NCBI RefSeq assembly: GCF_011008945.1
Contig: NZ_WYCT01000012.1
Span: 1 to 47,001 of the forward strand
Direction of reading: 5' to 3'
Length of the DNA stretch: 47,001 nt
Source of the DNA: Streptomyces harenosi
GTDB taxonomy: Bacteria; Actinomycetota; Actinomycetes; Streptomycetales; Streptomycetaceae
The notes below the pieces were generated by a model. That model did not search any database. It saw only the letters and a program-made list of their open reading frames with translations, and was not told the origin of the DNA. This document shows positions 16,520 to 25,040 of this stretch, in pieces. Both the position numbers and the translations under genes were made by a program. The stretch's first letter is position 1, and each line of letters starts with the position of its first letter.

Positions 16520-17166
16520 GACATCTGCCACACCAGCGCTTCGGCCCGCGTCACCGCCACCGCCGCCACGCCCCGGGCGTCCGTGATGCGGGCCGCGTCG
16601 CCCGCGCCCAGCTCCGTGCCGTCCAGCCGCACCGTGCCGCGCACCACGTGGACGTACACGTACGCCCCGTCCGGCACCGTCCACCGCTGCCCCGCGGCCG
16701 GCCGGCGCACGTGCAGGACCGCGCCGGCCCCGGGGACGGCGAACGGGGTGGCGTCGTCGATGCCGCGGACGATCTCGTAGGACGGCTCGCCGCCCGGCTC
16801 CCGGGGGGCCAGCCACATCTGCACGAACGTCAGGGGCGCGGCGCCGTCGTTGCGTTCGGTGTGCCGCACCCCGCCCGCCGCGCCGAGCCGCTGCACGTCC
16901 CCGGGGCGCACGGCCGTCTCGTGCCCGGTGCTGTCCCGGTGGGTCAGCTCCCCCTCGACCACCCAGGTGACGATCTCGGTGTGGCGGTGCGGGTGCTCGC
17001 CGAAGCCGGCGCCGGGCGCCAGACGCTCCTCGTTGCAGGCGATCAGGGCACCGAAGCGCACGTTGGCGGGGTCGTAGTGGGGGCCGAAGGAGAAGGCGTG
17101 CCGGGTCTCGATTCCGGCTTCCGGCTCGCCTCCCGGGTAGCGCTCGTCGGCGCGGCGTACGTCCAT
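16516..17166 (-). CDS. Pirin family protein
   Basis: A 216-residue bicupin-type protein. The N-terminal cupin carries the metal-binding set HPHRHTEIVTWVVEGELTHRDS (three His plus Glu, about 58-80), typical of pirin/YhaK proteins that act as quercetinase-like dioxygenases or redox sensors. I start at ATG 17166 (MDVRRADE). The GTG immediately before it is equally possible, since TACGGT ends seven bases upstream of that GTG and would give a leaderless mRNA. The open frame continues far upstream but is antisense to fasR. The stop overlaps the serine hydrolase stop. Confidence 0.9.
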   Translation of the reverse strand: MDVRRADERYPGGEPEAGIETRHAFSFGPHYDPANVRFGALIACNEERLAPGAGFGEHPHRHTEIVTWVVEGELTHRDSTGHETAVRPGDVQRLGAAGGVRHTERNDGAAPLTFVQMWLAPREPGGEPSYEIVRGIDDATPFAVPGAGAVLHVRRPAAGQRWTVPDGAYVYVHVVRGTVRLDGTELGAGDAARITDARGVAAVAVTRAEALVWQMS

Positions 17167-17227
17167 CACGGCGTCCACCGTAGACCCGGCGGCACGCCCC
17201 GCCGTCCGGATAAGGCAGTCTTGTCCC

Positions 17228-18433
17228 GTGCCCGAACCCGAAACCAGCAGGACCGAACCCGCCTCGCACCCCGCCCATCCGCACGCCGCGACCCTGAAGC
17301 GGCTGGAGCGGTCCTCCGGATCCCTCGCCGCGCAGGCCATCGCGCGGATGGACGAGACGCTGCCCTGGTACCGGGCCATGCCTCCGGAGAACCGTTCCTG
17401 GATCGGGCTGGTCGCCCAGGCGGGCATCGCCGCCTTCACCGAGTGGTTCCGGCACCCCGAGGCCCCGCAGGCCATCTCCACCGACGTCTTCGGGACCGCC
17501 CCGCGGGAGCTGACCCGGGCGATCACGCTGCGGCAGACCGTGGAGATGGTGCGGACCACGATCGAGGTCATGGAATCGGCGATCGACGAGGTCGCCGCGC
17601 CGGGGGACGAGTCGGTGCTGCGCGAGGCGCTGCTCGTGTACGCCCGCGAGATCGCCTTCGCCACCGCGCAGGTGTACGCCCAGGCCGCCGAGGCACGCGG
17701 TGCCTGGGACGCGCGGCTGGAGTCGCTGGTGGTGAACGCGGTGCTGAGCGGGGAGGCCGACGAGGGCGCGGTGTCCCGGGCCGCCGCGCTGGGCTGGAAC
17801 TCCCCGGAGCATGTGTGCGTGGTGCTGGGCACGGCACCCGACGGCGACTCGGAGCTGACCGTGGAGGCGATCCGGCGGGCCGCCCGGCACGCCAAGCTCC
17901 AGGTGCTGACGGGGGTGCTCGGGGACCGGCTGGTGGTCGTGGCGGGCGGCAGCGACAACCCGCTGGCGGTCGCCAAGTCGCTGATCGGGCCGTTCGCGCA
18001 GGGACCGGTGGTGGCCGGCCCCGTCGTGCCGGACCTGCAGGCCGCGACCCGGTCCGCGCAGGCCGCCGCGGCCGGGCTCAAGGCGTGCTCGGCCTGGCAG
18101 GACGCGCCGCGCCCGGTGCTGGCGGACGATCTGCTGCCGGAGCGCGCCATCGCCGGAGACCCGTCGGCGCGCGAGCAGCTGGTGGAGGAGATCTACAGAC
18201 CGCTGGAGGAGGCCGGGGCCGCGCTGCTGGAGACGCTCAGTGTCTATCTGGAGCAGGCGAGCAGTCTGGAGGGGGCCGCCCGGATGCTCTTCGTTCACCC
18301 CAACACCGTGCGCTACCGGCTCCGACGTGTGACTGACGTCACCGGCTGGTCGCCCTCCGATGTACGCTCGGCCTTCACGCTGCGGATCGCGCTGATCCTG
18401 GGGCGCCTGGCCGACGGGGATGCGCAAACCTAG
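17228..18433 (+). CDS. fasR: PucR-type regulator of fatty-acid synthesis (FasR)
   Basis: A 401-residue regulator. The C-terminal PucR helix-turn-helix is ASSLEGAARMLFVHPNTVRYRLRRVTDVTGW; a GGDEF-like/CdaR-type middle domain precedes it. It lies immediately upstream of fabD-fabH-acpP-fabF. In S. coelicolor the protein in this position, FasR, was shown to activate the fab operon; I assign the name by family and synteny. The start is GTG at 17228. The 89-base gap to fabD contains a dyad that could be its binding site. It senses the fatty-acid state of the cell, probably through an acyl-CoA-type ligand (inference). Confidence 0.92.
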   Translation: MPEPETSRTEPASHPAHPHAATLKRLERSSGSLAAQAIARMDETLPWYRAMPPENRSWIGLVAQAGIAAFTEWFRHPEAPQAISTDVFGTAPRELTRAITLRQTVEMVRTTIEVMESAIDEVAAPGDESVLREALLVYAREIAFATAQVYAQAAEARGAWDARLESLVVNAVLSGEADEGAVSRAAALGWNSPEHVCVVLGTAPDGDSELTVEAIRRAARHAKLQVLTGVLGDRLVVVAGGSDNPLAVAKSLIGPFAQGPVVAGPVVPDLQAATRSAQAAAAGLKACSAWQDAPRPVLADDLLPERAIAGDPSAREQLVEEIYRPLEEAGAALLETLSVYLEQASSLEGAARMLFVHPNTVRYRLRRVTDVTGWSPSDVRSAFTLRIALILGRLADGDAQT

Positions 18434-18435
18434 TC

Positions 18436-18456
18436 TTTTGTCGGGGCTCCACAAAA
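18436..18456 (+). promoter_or_regulatory. Dyad upstream of fabD, candidate FasR site
   Basis: TTTTGT (18436-18441) and ACAAAA (18451-18456) form perfect 6-bp arms with a 9-base spacer; an overlapping GGGG/CCCC pair adds symmetry. The AT-rich arms stand out from the local GC background. It starts three bases after the fasR stop and 67 bases before fabD. Confidence 0.5.
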
Positions 18457-18522
18457 CCCCTTCGTGTTCTTCGTCCCTGTCCCCACGGGCGGCCGTGCCC
18501 GTCCCCAAGAGAGAGTGTGAGA

Positions 18523-19470
18523 GTGCTCGTACTCGTCGCTCCCGGCCAGGGCGCCCAGACGCCCGGCTTCCTGACTGAATGGCTCGAACTGCCCGGTGCC
18601 GCCGACCGCGTCGCCGCCTGGTCGGACGCCATCGGACTCGACCTCGCCCACTACGGCACCAAGGCCGACGCGGACGAGATCCGCGACACCGCCGTCGCCC
18701 AGCCGCTGCTGGTCGCCGCCGGGCTGCTCTCGGCCGCGGCACTCGGTGACATCGCCGGGATCGCGCCGGGCGCCGTCGCGGGCCACAGCGTCGGCGAGAT
18801 CACGGCCGCCGCCTTCGCGGGCGTCCTCGACGACCTCACCGCGCTGCGTCTGGTGCGCACCCGGGGCCTGGCCATGGCCGAGGCCGCCGCGGTCACCGAG
18901 ACCGGCATGTCGGCGCTGCTCGGCGGCGACCCCGAGGTGAGCATCGCGCACCTGGAGAAGCTCGGCCTGACCCCGGCGAACGTCAACGGCGCCGGCCAGA
19001 TCGTCGCGGCCGGCACGGTGGAGCAGCTCGCCGCGCTGAGCGAGGACAAGCCCGAGGGCGTCCGCAAGGTCGTCCCGCTGAAGGTCGCGGGCGCCTTCCA
19101 CACGCACCACATGGCCCCCGCCGTGGAGAGGCTCTCCAAGGCCGCCGCGGAGCTCACGCCCGCGGACCCGGCGCTGCCCTACGTCTCCAACAAGGACGGC
19201 CGGACCGTCGCCACCGGCGCCGAGGTGCTCGACCGCCTGGTCGGCCAGGTCGCCAGCCCGGTCCGCTGGGACCTGTGCATGGAGACCTTCAAGGAGCTCG
19301 GCGTCACCGCCCTGATCGAGGTGTGCCCCGGCGGCACGCTCACCGGGCTGGCCAAGCGGGCGCTGCCCGGCGTGCGGACGCTGGCCCTGAAGTCCCCCGC
19401 CGACCTCGACGCGGCCCGCGATCTCGTCGCCGCCGCGTCCGATCCTGCCGCTGCCGCGGCGGACGCCTGA
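18523..19470 (+). CDS. fabD: Malonyl-CoA:ACP malonyltransferase
   Basis: A 315-residue enzyme that loads malonyl groups from CoA onto acyl carrier protein; in Streptomyces it also serves polyketide synthases. The active-site serine is Ser89 in GHSVGEI and the partner His193 is in GAFHTHHM. I start at the GTG of MLVLVAPGQGAQTPGF, the usual N-terminus, with GAGAG seven bases upstream; another GTG lies two codons earlier. First gene of the fabD-fabH-acpP-fabF operon, 12 bases before fabH. Confidence 0.96.
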   Translation: MLVLVAPGQGAQTPGFLTEWLELPGAADRVAAWSDAIGLDLAHYGTKADADEIRDTAVAQPLLVAAGLLSAAALGDIAGIAPGAVAGHSVGEITAAAFAGVLDDLTALRLVRTRGLAMAEAAAVTETGMSALLGGDPEVSIAHLEKLGLTPANVNGAGQIVAAGTVEQLAALSEDKPEGVRKVVPLKVAGAFHTHHMAPAVERLSKAAAELTPADPALPYVSNKDGRTVATGAEVLDRLVGQVASPVRWDLCMETFKELGVTALIEVCPGGTLTGLAKRALPGVRTLALKSPADLDAARDLVAAASDPAAAAADA

Positions 19471-19482
19471 CAAGGAGCCTCC

Positions 19483-20514
19483 ATGGCGAAGATCAAGCCC
19501 AGCAAGGGCGCCCCGTACGCGCGCATCATCGGCGTCGGCGGCTACCGCCCGACCCGGGTGGTGCCGAACGAGGTGATCCTGGAGAAGATCGACTCCTCCG
19601 ACGAGTGGATCCGCTCCCGCTCCGGCATCGAGACACGCCACTGGGCGTCGCCGGAGGAGACCGTCGCGGCGATGTCCATCGAGGCGTCGGGCAAGGCCCT
19701 GGCGGACGCCGGGATCGACGCCACGCAGATCGGCGCCGTGGTGGTCTCCACCGTGTCGCACTTCAGCCAGACCCCGGCCATCGCCACGGAGATCGCCGAC
19801 AAGCTGGGCACCGACAAGGCCGCCGCCTTCGACATCTCCGCGGGCTGCGCCGGCTTCGGCTACGGCCTCACCCTGGCCAAGGGCATGATCGTCGAGGGTT
19901 CGGCGGAGTACGTCCTCGTCATCGGCGTGGAGCGGCTCTCCGACCTCACCGACCTGGAGGACCGTGCGACGGCCTTCCTCTTCGGCGACGGCGCCGGCGC
20001 GGTCGTGGTCGGCCCCTCGCAGGAGCCGGCCATCGGCCCGACCGTCTGGGGCTCGGAGGGCGACAAAGCCGAAACGATCAAGCAGACGGTGCCGTGGGAC
20101 CGGTTCAGGATCGGCGACGTCTCCGAGCTGCCCCTGGACGCCGAGGGCAACGTCAAGTTTCCTGCGATCACGCAGGAGGGCCAGGCGGTCTTCCGCTGGG
20201 CCGTGTTCGAGATGGCGAAGGTCGCCCAGCAGGCGCTGGACGCGGCCGGAATCACCCCGGACGACCTGGACGTCTTCATCCCGCACCAGGCCAATGTGCG
20301 GATCATCGACTCGATGGTGAAGACACTCAAGCTGCCGGAGCACGTCACGGTCGCCCGTGACATCCGCACCACCGGCAACACTTCGGCCGCCTCGATCCCG
20401 CTCGCGATGGAGCGGCTCCTGGCGACCGGCGAGGCGAAGAGCGGCGACACCGCGCTCGTCATCGGCTTCGGGGCGGGTCTCGTCTACGCCGCGACGGTCG
20501 TTACCCTCCCCTAG
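19483..20514 (+). CDS. fabH: 3-oxoacyl-ACP synthase III
   Basis: A 343-residue condensing enzyme that starts fatty-acid synthesis by joining an acyl-CoA primer to malonyl-ACP; in Streptomyces it accepts branched primers. The Cys-His-Asn triad is C122 (SAGCAGFGYGL), H268 (IPHQANVRI) and N299 (TGNTSAAS). Ribosome-binding AAGGAG lies six bases before the ATG. The start codon follows fabD by 12 bases. The next gene, acpP, is 98 bases away behind a hairpin. Confidence 0.97.
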   Translation: MAKIKPSKGAPYARIIGVGGYRPTRVVPNEVILEKIDSSDEWIRSRSGIETRHWASPEETVAAMSIEASGKALADAGIDATQIGAVVVSTVSHFSQTPAIATEIADKLGTDKAAAFDISAGCAGFGYGLTLAKGMIVEGSAEYVLVIGVERLSDLTDLEDRATAFLFGDGAGAVVVGPSQEPAIGPTVWGSEGDKAETIKQTVPWDRFRIGDVSELPLDAEGNVKFPAITQEGQAVFRWAVFEMAKVAQQALDAAGITPDDLDVFIPHQANVRIIDSMVKTLKLPEHVTVARDIRTTGNTSAASIPLAMERLLATGEAKSGDTALVIGFGAGLVYAATVVTLP

Positions 20515-20520
20515 GCACTT

Positions 20521-20547
20521 CCGTACCGGATCGAGCGTCCGGTACGG
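20521..20547 (+). promoter_or_regulatory. Intra-operon hairpin between fabH and acpP
   Basis: Perfect arms CCGTACCGGA (20521-20530) and TCCGGTACGG (20538-20547) with a 7-base loop, six bases after the fabH stop. There is no T-run, so it may stabilise or cut the mRNA to raise acpP output instead of ending transcription. Confidence 0.6.
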
Positions 20548-20612
20548 CAACCGCCCCCTGCCGCCCACGCGGCGGGCGCCACAACCTCTGAACACAACGA
20601 AGGAGCGCCACC

Positions 20613-20861
20613 ATGGCCGCCACTCAGGAAGAGATCGTCGCCGGTCTCGCGGAGATCGTGAACGAGATCGCCGGCATCCCGGTTGAGGACGTCCAGCTGG
20701 ACAAGTCCTTCACCGACGACCTGGACGTCGACTCGCTGTCCATGGTCGAGGTCGTCGTCGCCGCCGAAGAGCGCTTCGACGTCAAGATCCCGGACGAGGA
20801 CGTCAAGAACCTCAAGACGGTCGGCGACGCGACCGACTACATCCTCAAGCACCAGGCCTGA
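20613..20861 (+). CDS. acpP: Acyl carrier protein
   Basis: An 82-residue acidic carrier protein. The phosphopantetheine attachment site is Ser41 in DVDSLSMVE, between helices I and II. It holds growing acyl chains for fabD, fabH and fabF, which surround it. AAGGAG lies seven bases before the ATG. It is flanked by hairpins on both sides (20521-20547 and 20870-20903), unusual for genes of one operon and consistent with separate control of this highly expressed protein. Confidence 0.97.
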   Translation: MAATQEEIVAGLAEIVNEIAGIPVEDVQLDKSFTDDLDVDSLSMVEVVVAAEERFDVKIPDEDVKNLKTVGDATDYILKHQA

Positions 20862-20869
20862 GTCTGCCT

Positions 20870-20903
20870 GGGCCGGTGCTCCGGCCCCGCCACCCGGCGG
20901 TGG
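20870..20903 (+). promoter_or_regulatory. Two small hairpins between acpP and fabF
   Basis: GGGCCGG/CCGGCCC (20870-20876, 20881-20887) and CCACC/GGTGG (20890-20894, 20899-20903) follow the acpP stop closely. They may protect the acpP transcript 3' end. Confidence 0.5.
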
Positions 20904-20941
20904 CGCCGCTGATCCTCGTCAACGTTGGAGAGAGAATTCCC

Positions 20942-22213
20942 GTGAGCCCGACCAATCGCACCGTGGTCGTCACCGGTATCGGCGCAACCACACCGCTGGG
21001 TGGCGACGCAGCCTCCACCTGGGAGGGCCTGGTCGCCGGTCGTTCCGGTGTCAAGCCCCTGGAGCAGGAGTGGGCCGCCGAGCAGGCGGTCCGCATCGCG
21101 GCCCCGGTCGCCGTGGAGCCGACCGAGGTCATCCCGCGTCCGCAGGCCCGCCGCCTGGACCGTTCGGCCCAGTTCGCGCTGGTCGCGGCCAAGGAAGCCT
21201 GGGCCGACGCCGGTTTCGAGGCGAAGGCCGGCGAGGGTGCCGACATCGACCCCGACCGGCTCGGCGCGGTCATCGCCTCCGGCATCGGCGGCGTGACGAC
21301 CCTGCTGGACCAGTACGACGTGCTGAAGGAGAAGGGCGTCCGCCGCGTCTCCCCGCACACCGTGCCCATGCTGATGCCCAACAGCCCGTCGGCCAACGTG
21401 GGGCTGGCCGTGGGCGCCCGGGCGGGCGTGCACACGCCGGTCTCCGCCTGCGCGTCGGGCGCCGAGGCCATCGGCTACGCCATCGAGATGATCCGCACCG
21501 GCCGCGCCGACGTCGTCGTGGCCGGCGGTACGGAGGCGGCGATCCACCCGCTGCCCATCGCCGCGTTCGGCAACATGATGGCGATGTCCAAGAACAACGA
21601 CGACCCGCAGGGTGCCTCGCGCCCCTACGACCTCGCCCGCGACGGTTTCGTCCTCGGCGAGGGCGCGGGCGTGATCGTCCTGGAGTCCGCCGAGCACGCC
21701 GCCGCGCGCGGCGCCCGCGTCTACGCGGAGGCGGTCGGCCAGGGCATCTCCGCCGACAGCCACGACATCGTGCAGCCCGAGCCGGAGGGCCGCGGCATCG
21801 CGCACGCCCTGCACAGCCTGCTGGACCGCACCGACCTGGACCCGGCCGAGATCGTGCACGTCAACGCGCACGCCACCTCCACTCCGGCCGGTGACATCGC
21901 CGAGCTGAAGGCGCTGCGCAAGGTCTTCGGCGACCACGCCGACCACATCGCGGTCTCCGCGACCAAGTCGATGACCGGTCATCTGCTCGGCGGCGCGGGC
22001 GGCGTGGAGTCCGTCGCGACGGTGCTCGCCCTGTACCACCGGGTGGCCCCGCCGACCATCAACGTCGAGAACATCGACCCGGAGGCCGAGGCCAACGCCG
22101 ACGTCGTCCGCGACGTGGCGCGCAAGCTGCCCGCCGAGGGCCGCATCGCCGCGCTGAACGACTCGTTCGGCTTCGGCGGGCACAACGTGGTGCTGGCCTT
22201 CCGCTCGGTCTGA
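20942..22213 (+). CDS. fabF: 3-oxoacyl-ACP synthase II
   Basis: A 423-residue condensing enzyme that elongates acyl-ACP with malonyl-ACP. The Cys-His-His triad is C170 (VSACASGAEAIGYA), H310 (HVNAHATST) and H347 (KSMTGHLLGGAGG). The start is GTG (VSPTNRTVVVTG) with GGAGAGAG about 11 bases upstream; the frame is open earlier, but that stretch holds the hairpins after acpP. Last gene of the fab operon, followed by a very strong terminator. Confidence 0.97.
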   Translation: MSPTNRTVVVTGIGATTPLGGDAASTWEGLVAGRSGVKPLEQEWAAEQAVRIAAPVAVEPTEVIPRPQARRLDRSAQFALVAAKEAWADAGFEAKAGEGADIDPDRLGAVIASGIGGVTTLLDQYDVLKEKGVRRVSPHTVPMLMPNSPSANVGLAVGARAGVHTPVSACASGAEAIGYAIEMIRTGRADVVVAGGTEAAIHPLPIAAFGNMMAMSKNNDDPQGASRPYDLARDGFVLGEGAGVIVLESAEHAAARGARVYAEAVGQGISADSHDIVQPEPEGRGIAHALHSLLDRTDLDPAEIVHVNAHATSTPAGDIAELKALRKVFGDHADHIAVSATKSMTGHLLGGAGGVESVATVLALYHRVAPPTINVENIDPEAEANADVVRDVARKLPAEGRIAALNDSFGFGGHNVVLAFRSV

Positions 22214-22231
22214 TCACGCGTCCGCGCGTGT

Positions 22232-22267
22232 GTGAGGGGCCCCCACCGGCCGGTGGGGGCCCCTCAC
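22232..22267. terminator. Bidirectional terminator after fabF
   Basis: A perfect 36-base palindrome: arms GTGAGGGGCCCCCACCGG (22232-22249) and CCGGTGGGGGCCCCTCAC (22250-22267). It separates the converging fabF and DUF3145 genes. Confidence 0.85.
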
Positions 22268-22284
22268 GCGCGTGCGGCGCCGGG

Positions 22285-22779
22285 TCAGACCACTTGGTGG
22301 AGCCAGCGCACGGGGGCGCCCTCGCCCGCGTACCGGAACGGCTCCAGCTCGTCGTCCCACGGCTTGCCGAGCAGCTTGGCCAGCTCGGCCTCCAGGTCGC
22401 TCTCGCCGCGCTGGGAGCGGAGCAGGGCGGCGCGCAGCCGGTCCTCCGGGATCAGGATGTCGCCGTGGATGCCGGTGACGGCGTGGAAGATACCCAGATC
22501 GGGTGTACAGCTGTAACGTTCGCCCTCGGCGGCGGAGCTGGGCTCGGCGGTCACCTCGAACCGCAGCAGATGCCAGCCGCGCAGCGCGGAGGCCAGCTTG
22601 GAGGCCGTGCCCGCCTGGCCCTGCCAGGAGAACTCCGAGCGCCAGGTGCCGGGGGCGGCGGGCTGCCGGATCCAGTCCAGGCTGACCCGGGTGCCGAGCA
22701 CACCGGCGATGGCCCACTCGACGTGCGGGCAGAGCGCGCGCGGCGCGGAGTGCACGTACAGAACTCCACGTGTCGTCAC
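22285..22779 (-). CDS. DUF3145 domain-containing protein
   Basis: A 164-residue actinobacterial protein of unknown function, nearly full length for DUF3145. Recognisable blocks are TTRGVLYVHSAPRALCPHVEWA near the start and YSCTPDLGIFHAVTGIHGDI in the middle. The start is GTG at 22779 with GGAGG six bases upstream; the ATG 16 codons earlier has no such site. It converges on the fab operon, an arrangement I recall from other streptomycetes. Confidence 0.9.
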   Translation of the reverse strand: MTTRGVLYVHSAPRALCPHVEWAIAGVLGTRVSLDWIRQPAAPGTWRSEFSWQGQAGTASKLASALRGWHLLRFEVTAEPSSAAEGERYSCTPDLGIFHAVTGIHGDILIPEDRLRAALLRSQRGESDLEAELAKLLGKPWDDELEPFRYAGEGAPVRWLHQVV

Positions 22780-22960
22780 CGGAACCTCCGGGCAGAGCGG
22801 GACATCTCGGAACGGGCGGAACGGCACGTGACCGGGAGGGTCACGTTCAGGGCGAGGCTACCGTGCGGCGAGACAAGGAGTGTGACGTACCGTCGGTCCC
22901 GGTGCCGGGAATCATCGGGTATTCACCCGGTAGGACGCTTGTGCGGGTGTGAGGCGTCGC

Positions 22961-23938
22961 ATGGCCGTCACCGGGAACCCTGACGGGCCTTCATCGGTTG
23001 TGCGAGGCATGGAGGAACGAGCGAGGGGCCGAGCGGACAGCTCCGGGGCGGGCCGGGCGCGGGGCGGCCGACGCCGCCGCTCACGGGCCGTTCTCGGCGT
23101 GCTGGCCGCGGCCGTGCTGGGCGCCGCGGGCTGTGACACGGCCGGGGACGGCTCGGCCACGCCCGAGCCGCGGCGCAGCAGCCCGGCTCCGTCCTGGGAC
23201 CCGAGCCCCGGTTCGATCGCCGCCGTGGGCGACTCCATCACCCGCGGCTTCGACGCCTGCACGGTCCTGTCGGACTGCCCGGAGGTGTCCTGGGCCACGG
23301 GTGGCAGCCCGGAGGTGGACAGTCTCGCCGTACGGCTGCTGGGGAAGGCGAAGGCGGCCGAGCGGAGCTGGAACTACGCGGTCACCGGGGCGCGCATGGC
23401 CGATCTGCCCGGGCAGATGGCCCGGGCGGCGGCGCGCAAGCCGGAGCTGGTGACGGTGCTGGTGGGGGCGAACGACGCCTGCCGGGCCTCGGTGGCGGCG
23501 ATGACCCCGGTGGCCGACTTCCGGGCCGGGTTCGAGGAGGCGATGCGCACGTTGCGCCAGGCCGCGCCCAAGGCACAGGTGTACGTGGCGAGCATTCCCG
23601 ACCTGAAGCGGCTGTGGTCGCAGGGGCGCACCGACCCGATGGGCAAGCGGGTGTGGGAGCTGGGTGTCTGCCCCTCGATGCTGGGGGACGCGGACGCCGT
23701 GGACGCGGCGGCGACCGAGCGCCGGGAGACGGTGCGGCGGCGGGTGGAGGACTACAACGCGGTCCTGCGGGAGGTCTGCGCCAAGGACCGGCTGTGCCGC
23801 GGCGACGGCGGGGCGGTGCACGCGTTCCGCTTCGGTCCCGGGCAGTTGAGCCGGTGGGACTGGTTCCATCCGAGCGTGGACGGCCAGGCCCGGCTGGCGG
23901 AGATCGCTTACCGGGTGGTCACGGCCGAGCGGCCGTGA
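22961..23938 (+). CDS. Secreted SGNH/GDSL-family hydrolase
   Basis: A 325-residue exported esterase-type enzyme. The N-terminus is strongly basic (RGGRRRRSRA) followed by a hydrophobic segment ending AAVLGAAGC, which could be a lipoprotein signal (Cys58), although the lipobox is imperfect. The catalytic blocks are VGDSITRGFD (block I, Ser), GANDAC (block III, Asn) and DWFHPSVDG (block V, Asp/His). Cysteines are frequent in the mature part and may form disulfides. ATG 22961 is chosen because GAGG lies six bases upstream; a GTG four codons earlier and an ATG 16 codons later are less well placed. The substrate is unknown. Confidence 0.87.
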   Translation: MAVTGNPDGPSSVVRGMEERARGRADSSGAGRARGGRRRRSRAVLGVLAAAVLGAAGCDTAGDGSATPEPRRSSPAPSWDPSPGSIAAVGDSITRGFDACTVLSDCPEVSWATGGSPEVDSLAVRLLGKAKAAERSWNYAVTGARMADLPGQMARAAARKPELVTVLVGANDACRASVAAMTPVADFRAGFEEAMRTLRQAAPKAQVYVASIPDLKRLWSQGRTDPMGKRVWELGVCPSMLGDADAVDAAATERRETVRRRVEDYNAVLREVCAKDRLCRGDGGAVHAFRFGPGQLSRWDWFHPSVDGQARLAEIAYRVVTAERP

Positions 23939-24014
23939 CCAGGGCCTGTCCCGGTTCTCCGCACGCCCCCGGGCGGATGACGGGCGGTGACGGGCAGGCT
24001 CTAGAGTTCCGCGC

Positions 24015-24986
24015 ATGAGCGAACGTTTCGGCACACTTCCCGACGGCACCCCCGTCCACCGCTGGACCCTGGAGCGCGCGGGCGTCCGGGTCCGCGTCCT
24101 GTCGTACGGCGGGATCGTGCAGTCGGCCGAGGTACCGGACCGCGACGGGCGCTGTGCCGACGTGGTGCTGGGGTTCGCGGGGCTGGACGGCTATCTGGCG
24201 CACCCGGAGCCCTACCTGGGCGCCCTGGTCGGCCGGTACGCCAACCGGATCGCGGGCGGCCGGTTCACCCTGGACGGGCGGACGTACCCGCTCGCGCGCA
24301 ACAACGGGCCGAACTGCCTGCACGGCGGGGAACGCGGCTTCGACCGGCGGGTGTGGGAGGTCACCCCGGTCGAGCACGGCGTCCGCCTGTCCCGGGTCAG
24401 CCCGGACGGCGAGGAGGGCTTCCCGGGGCGCCTGGAGGTCGCGGCGACGTACACGCTGGACGCGTCGGGGGCGCTGCGGATCGCCTACGAGGCGGTCACC
24501 GACGCGCCGACCGTGGTGAGCCTGACCAACCACAGCTACTTCCGGCTGGACGGGCCCGGCACCGCGGGCGGCCACGAACTGCGGCTGGCGGCCTCCCGGT
24601 TCACCCCGGTCGACGCGGACCTCATCCCGACCGGGGAGCTGGAGGACGTCACCGGGACCCGTTTCGACTTCCGCCGGGCGCGCCCGCTCCCGGCGGGCTA
24701 CGACCACAACTTCGCGCTGGACAAGGGGGTGACGGACACGCCCGTGGAGGTGGCCGAGCTGTACGCCCCGGCCTCCGGGCGGGTGCTGACCGTGGCGACC
24801 ACCGAACCGGGCCTCCAGCTCTACACGGGCGACCACCTGGGCGGGCCGTTCGCGCCCGGCGCCGGTGTCGCCCTGGAGACGCAGCGCTTCCCCGATTCGC
24901 CCAACCGGCCGGAGTTCCCGAGCGCGGTGCTGCGGCCGGGCGAGGTGTTCCGCTCCACGACCGTGTACGGCTTCGGCACCCGCTGA
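24015..24986 (+). CDS. Aldose 1-epimerase, cytosolic
   Basis: A 323-residue mutarotase that interconverts alpha and beta anomers of aldoses. Active-site residues by family pattern are H103 (NCLHGG), H173 (TNHSYF) and the base E288 (ALETQRFPDSPN). No signal peptide. TAGAGT at 24002-24007 ends seven bases before the ATG, so the mRNA is probably leaderless. A second, exported mutarotase lies at 39596-40744; the two share all motifs but differ in location. Confidence 0.94.
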   Translation: MSERFGTLPDGTPVHRWTLERAGVRVRVLSYGGIVQSAEVPDRDGRCADVVLGFAGLDGYLAHPEPYLGALVGRYANRIAGGRFTLDGRTYPLARNNGPNCLHGGERGFDRRVWEVTPVEHGVRLSRVSPDGEEGFPGRLEVAATYTLDASGALRIAYEAVTDAPTVVSLTNHSYFRLDGPGTAGGHELRLAASRFTPVDADLIPTGELEDVTGTRFDFRRARPLPAGYDHNFALDKGVTDTPVEVAELYAPASGRVLTVATTEPGLQLYTGDHLGGPFAPGAGVALETQRFPDSPNRPEFPSAVLRPGEVFRSTTVYGFGTR

Positions 24987-25006
24987 CCGCCCGCCGGGCA
25001 CCGTGA

Positions 25007-25040
25007 GCCCCGGCCCGGCCGTCAGGTCCCGGGCCGGGGC
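25007..25040 (+). terminator. Terminator after the mutarotase gene
   Basis: Perfect 12-bp arms GCCCCGGCCCGG (25007-25018) and CCGGGCCGGGGC (25029-25040), 10-base loop, 20 bases after the stop. Confidence 0.75.

Noticed and set aside
22214..22284. Possible small gene or mobile-element end at the 36-base palindrome after fabF
   Set aside because: Position between converging stops and perfect symmetry fit a bidirectional terminator; no target-site duplication or transposase is present.
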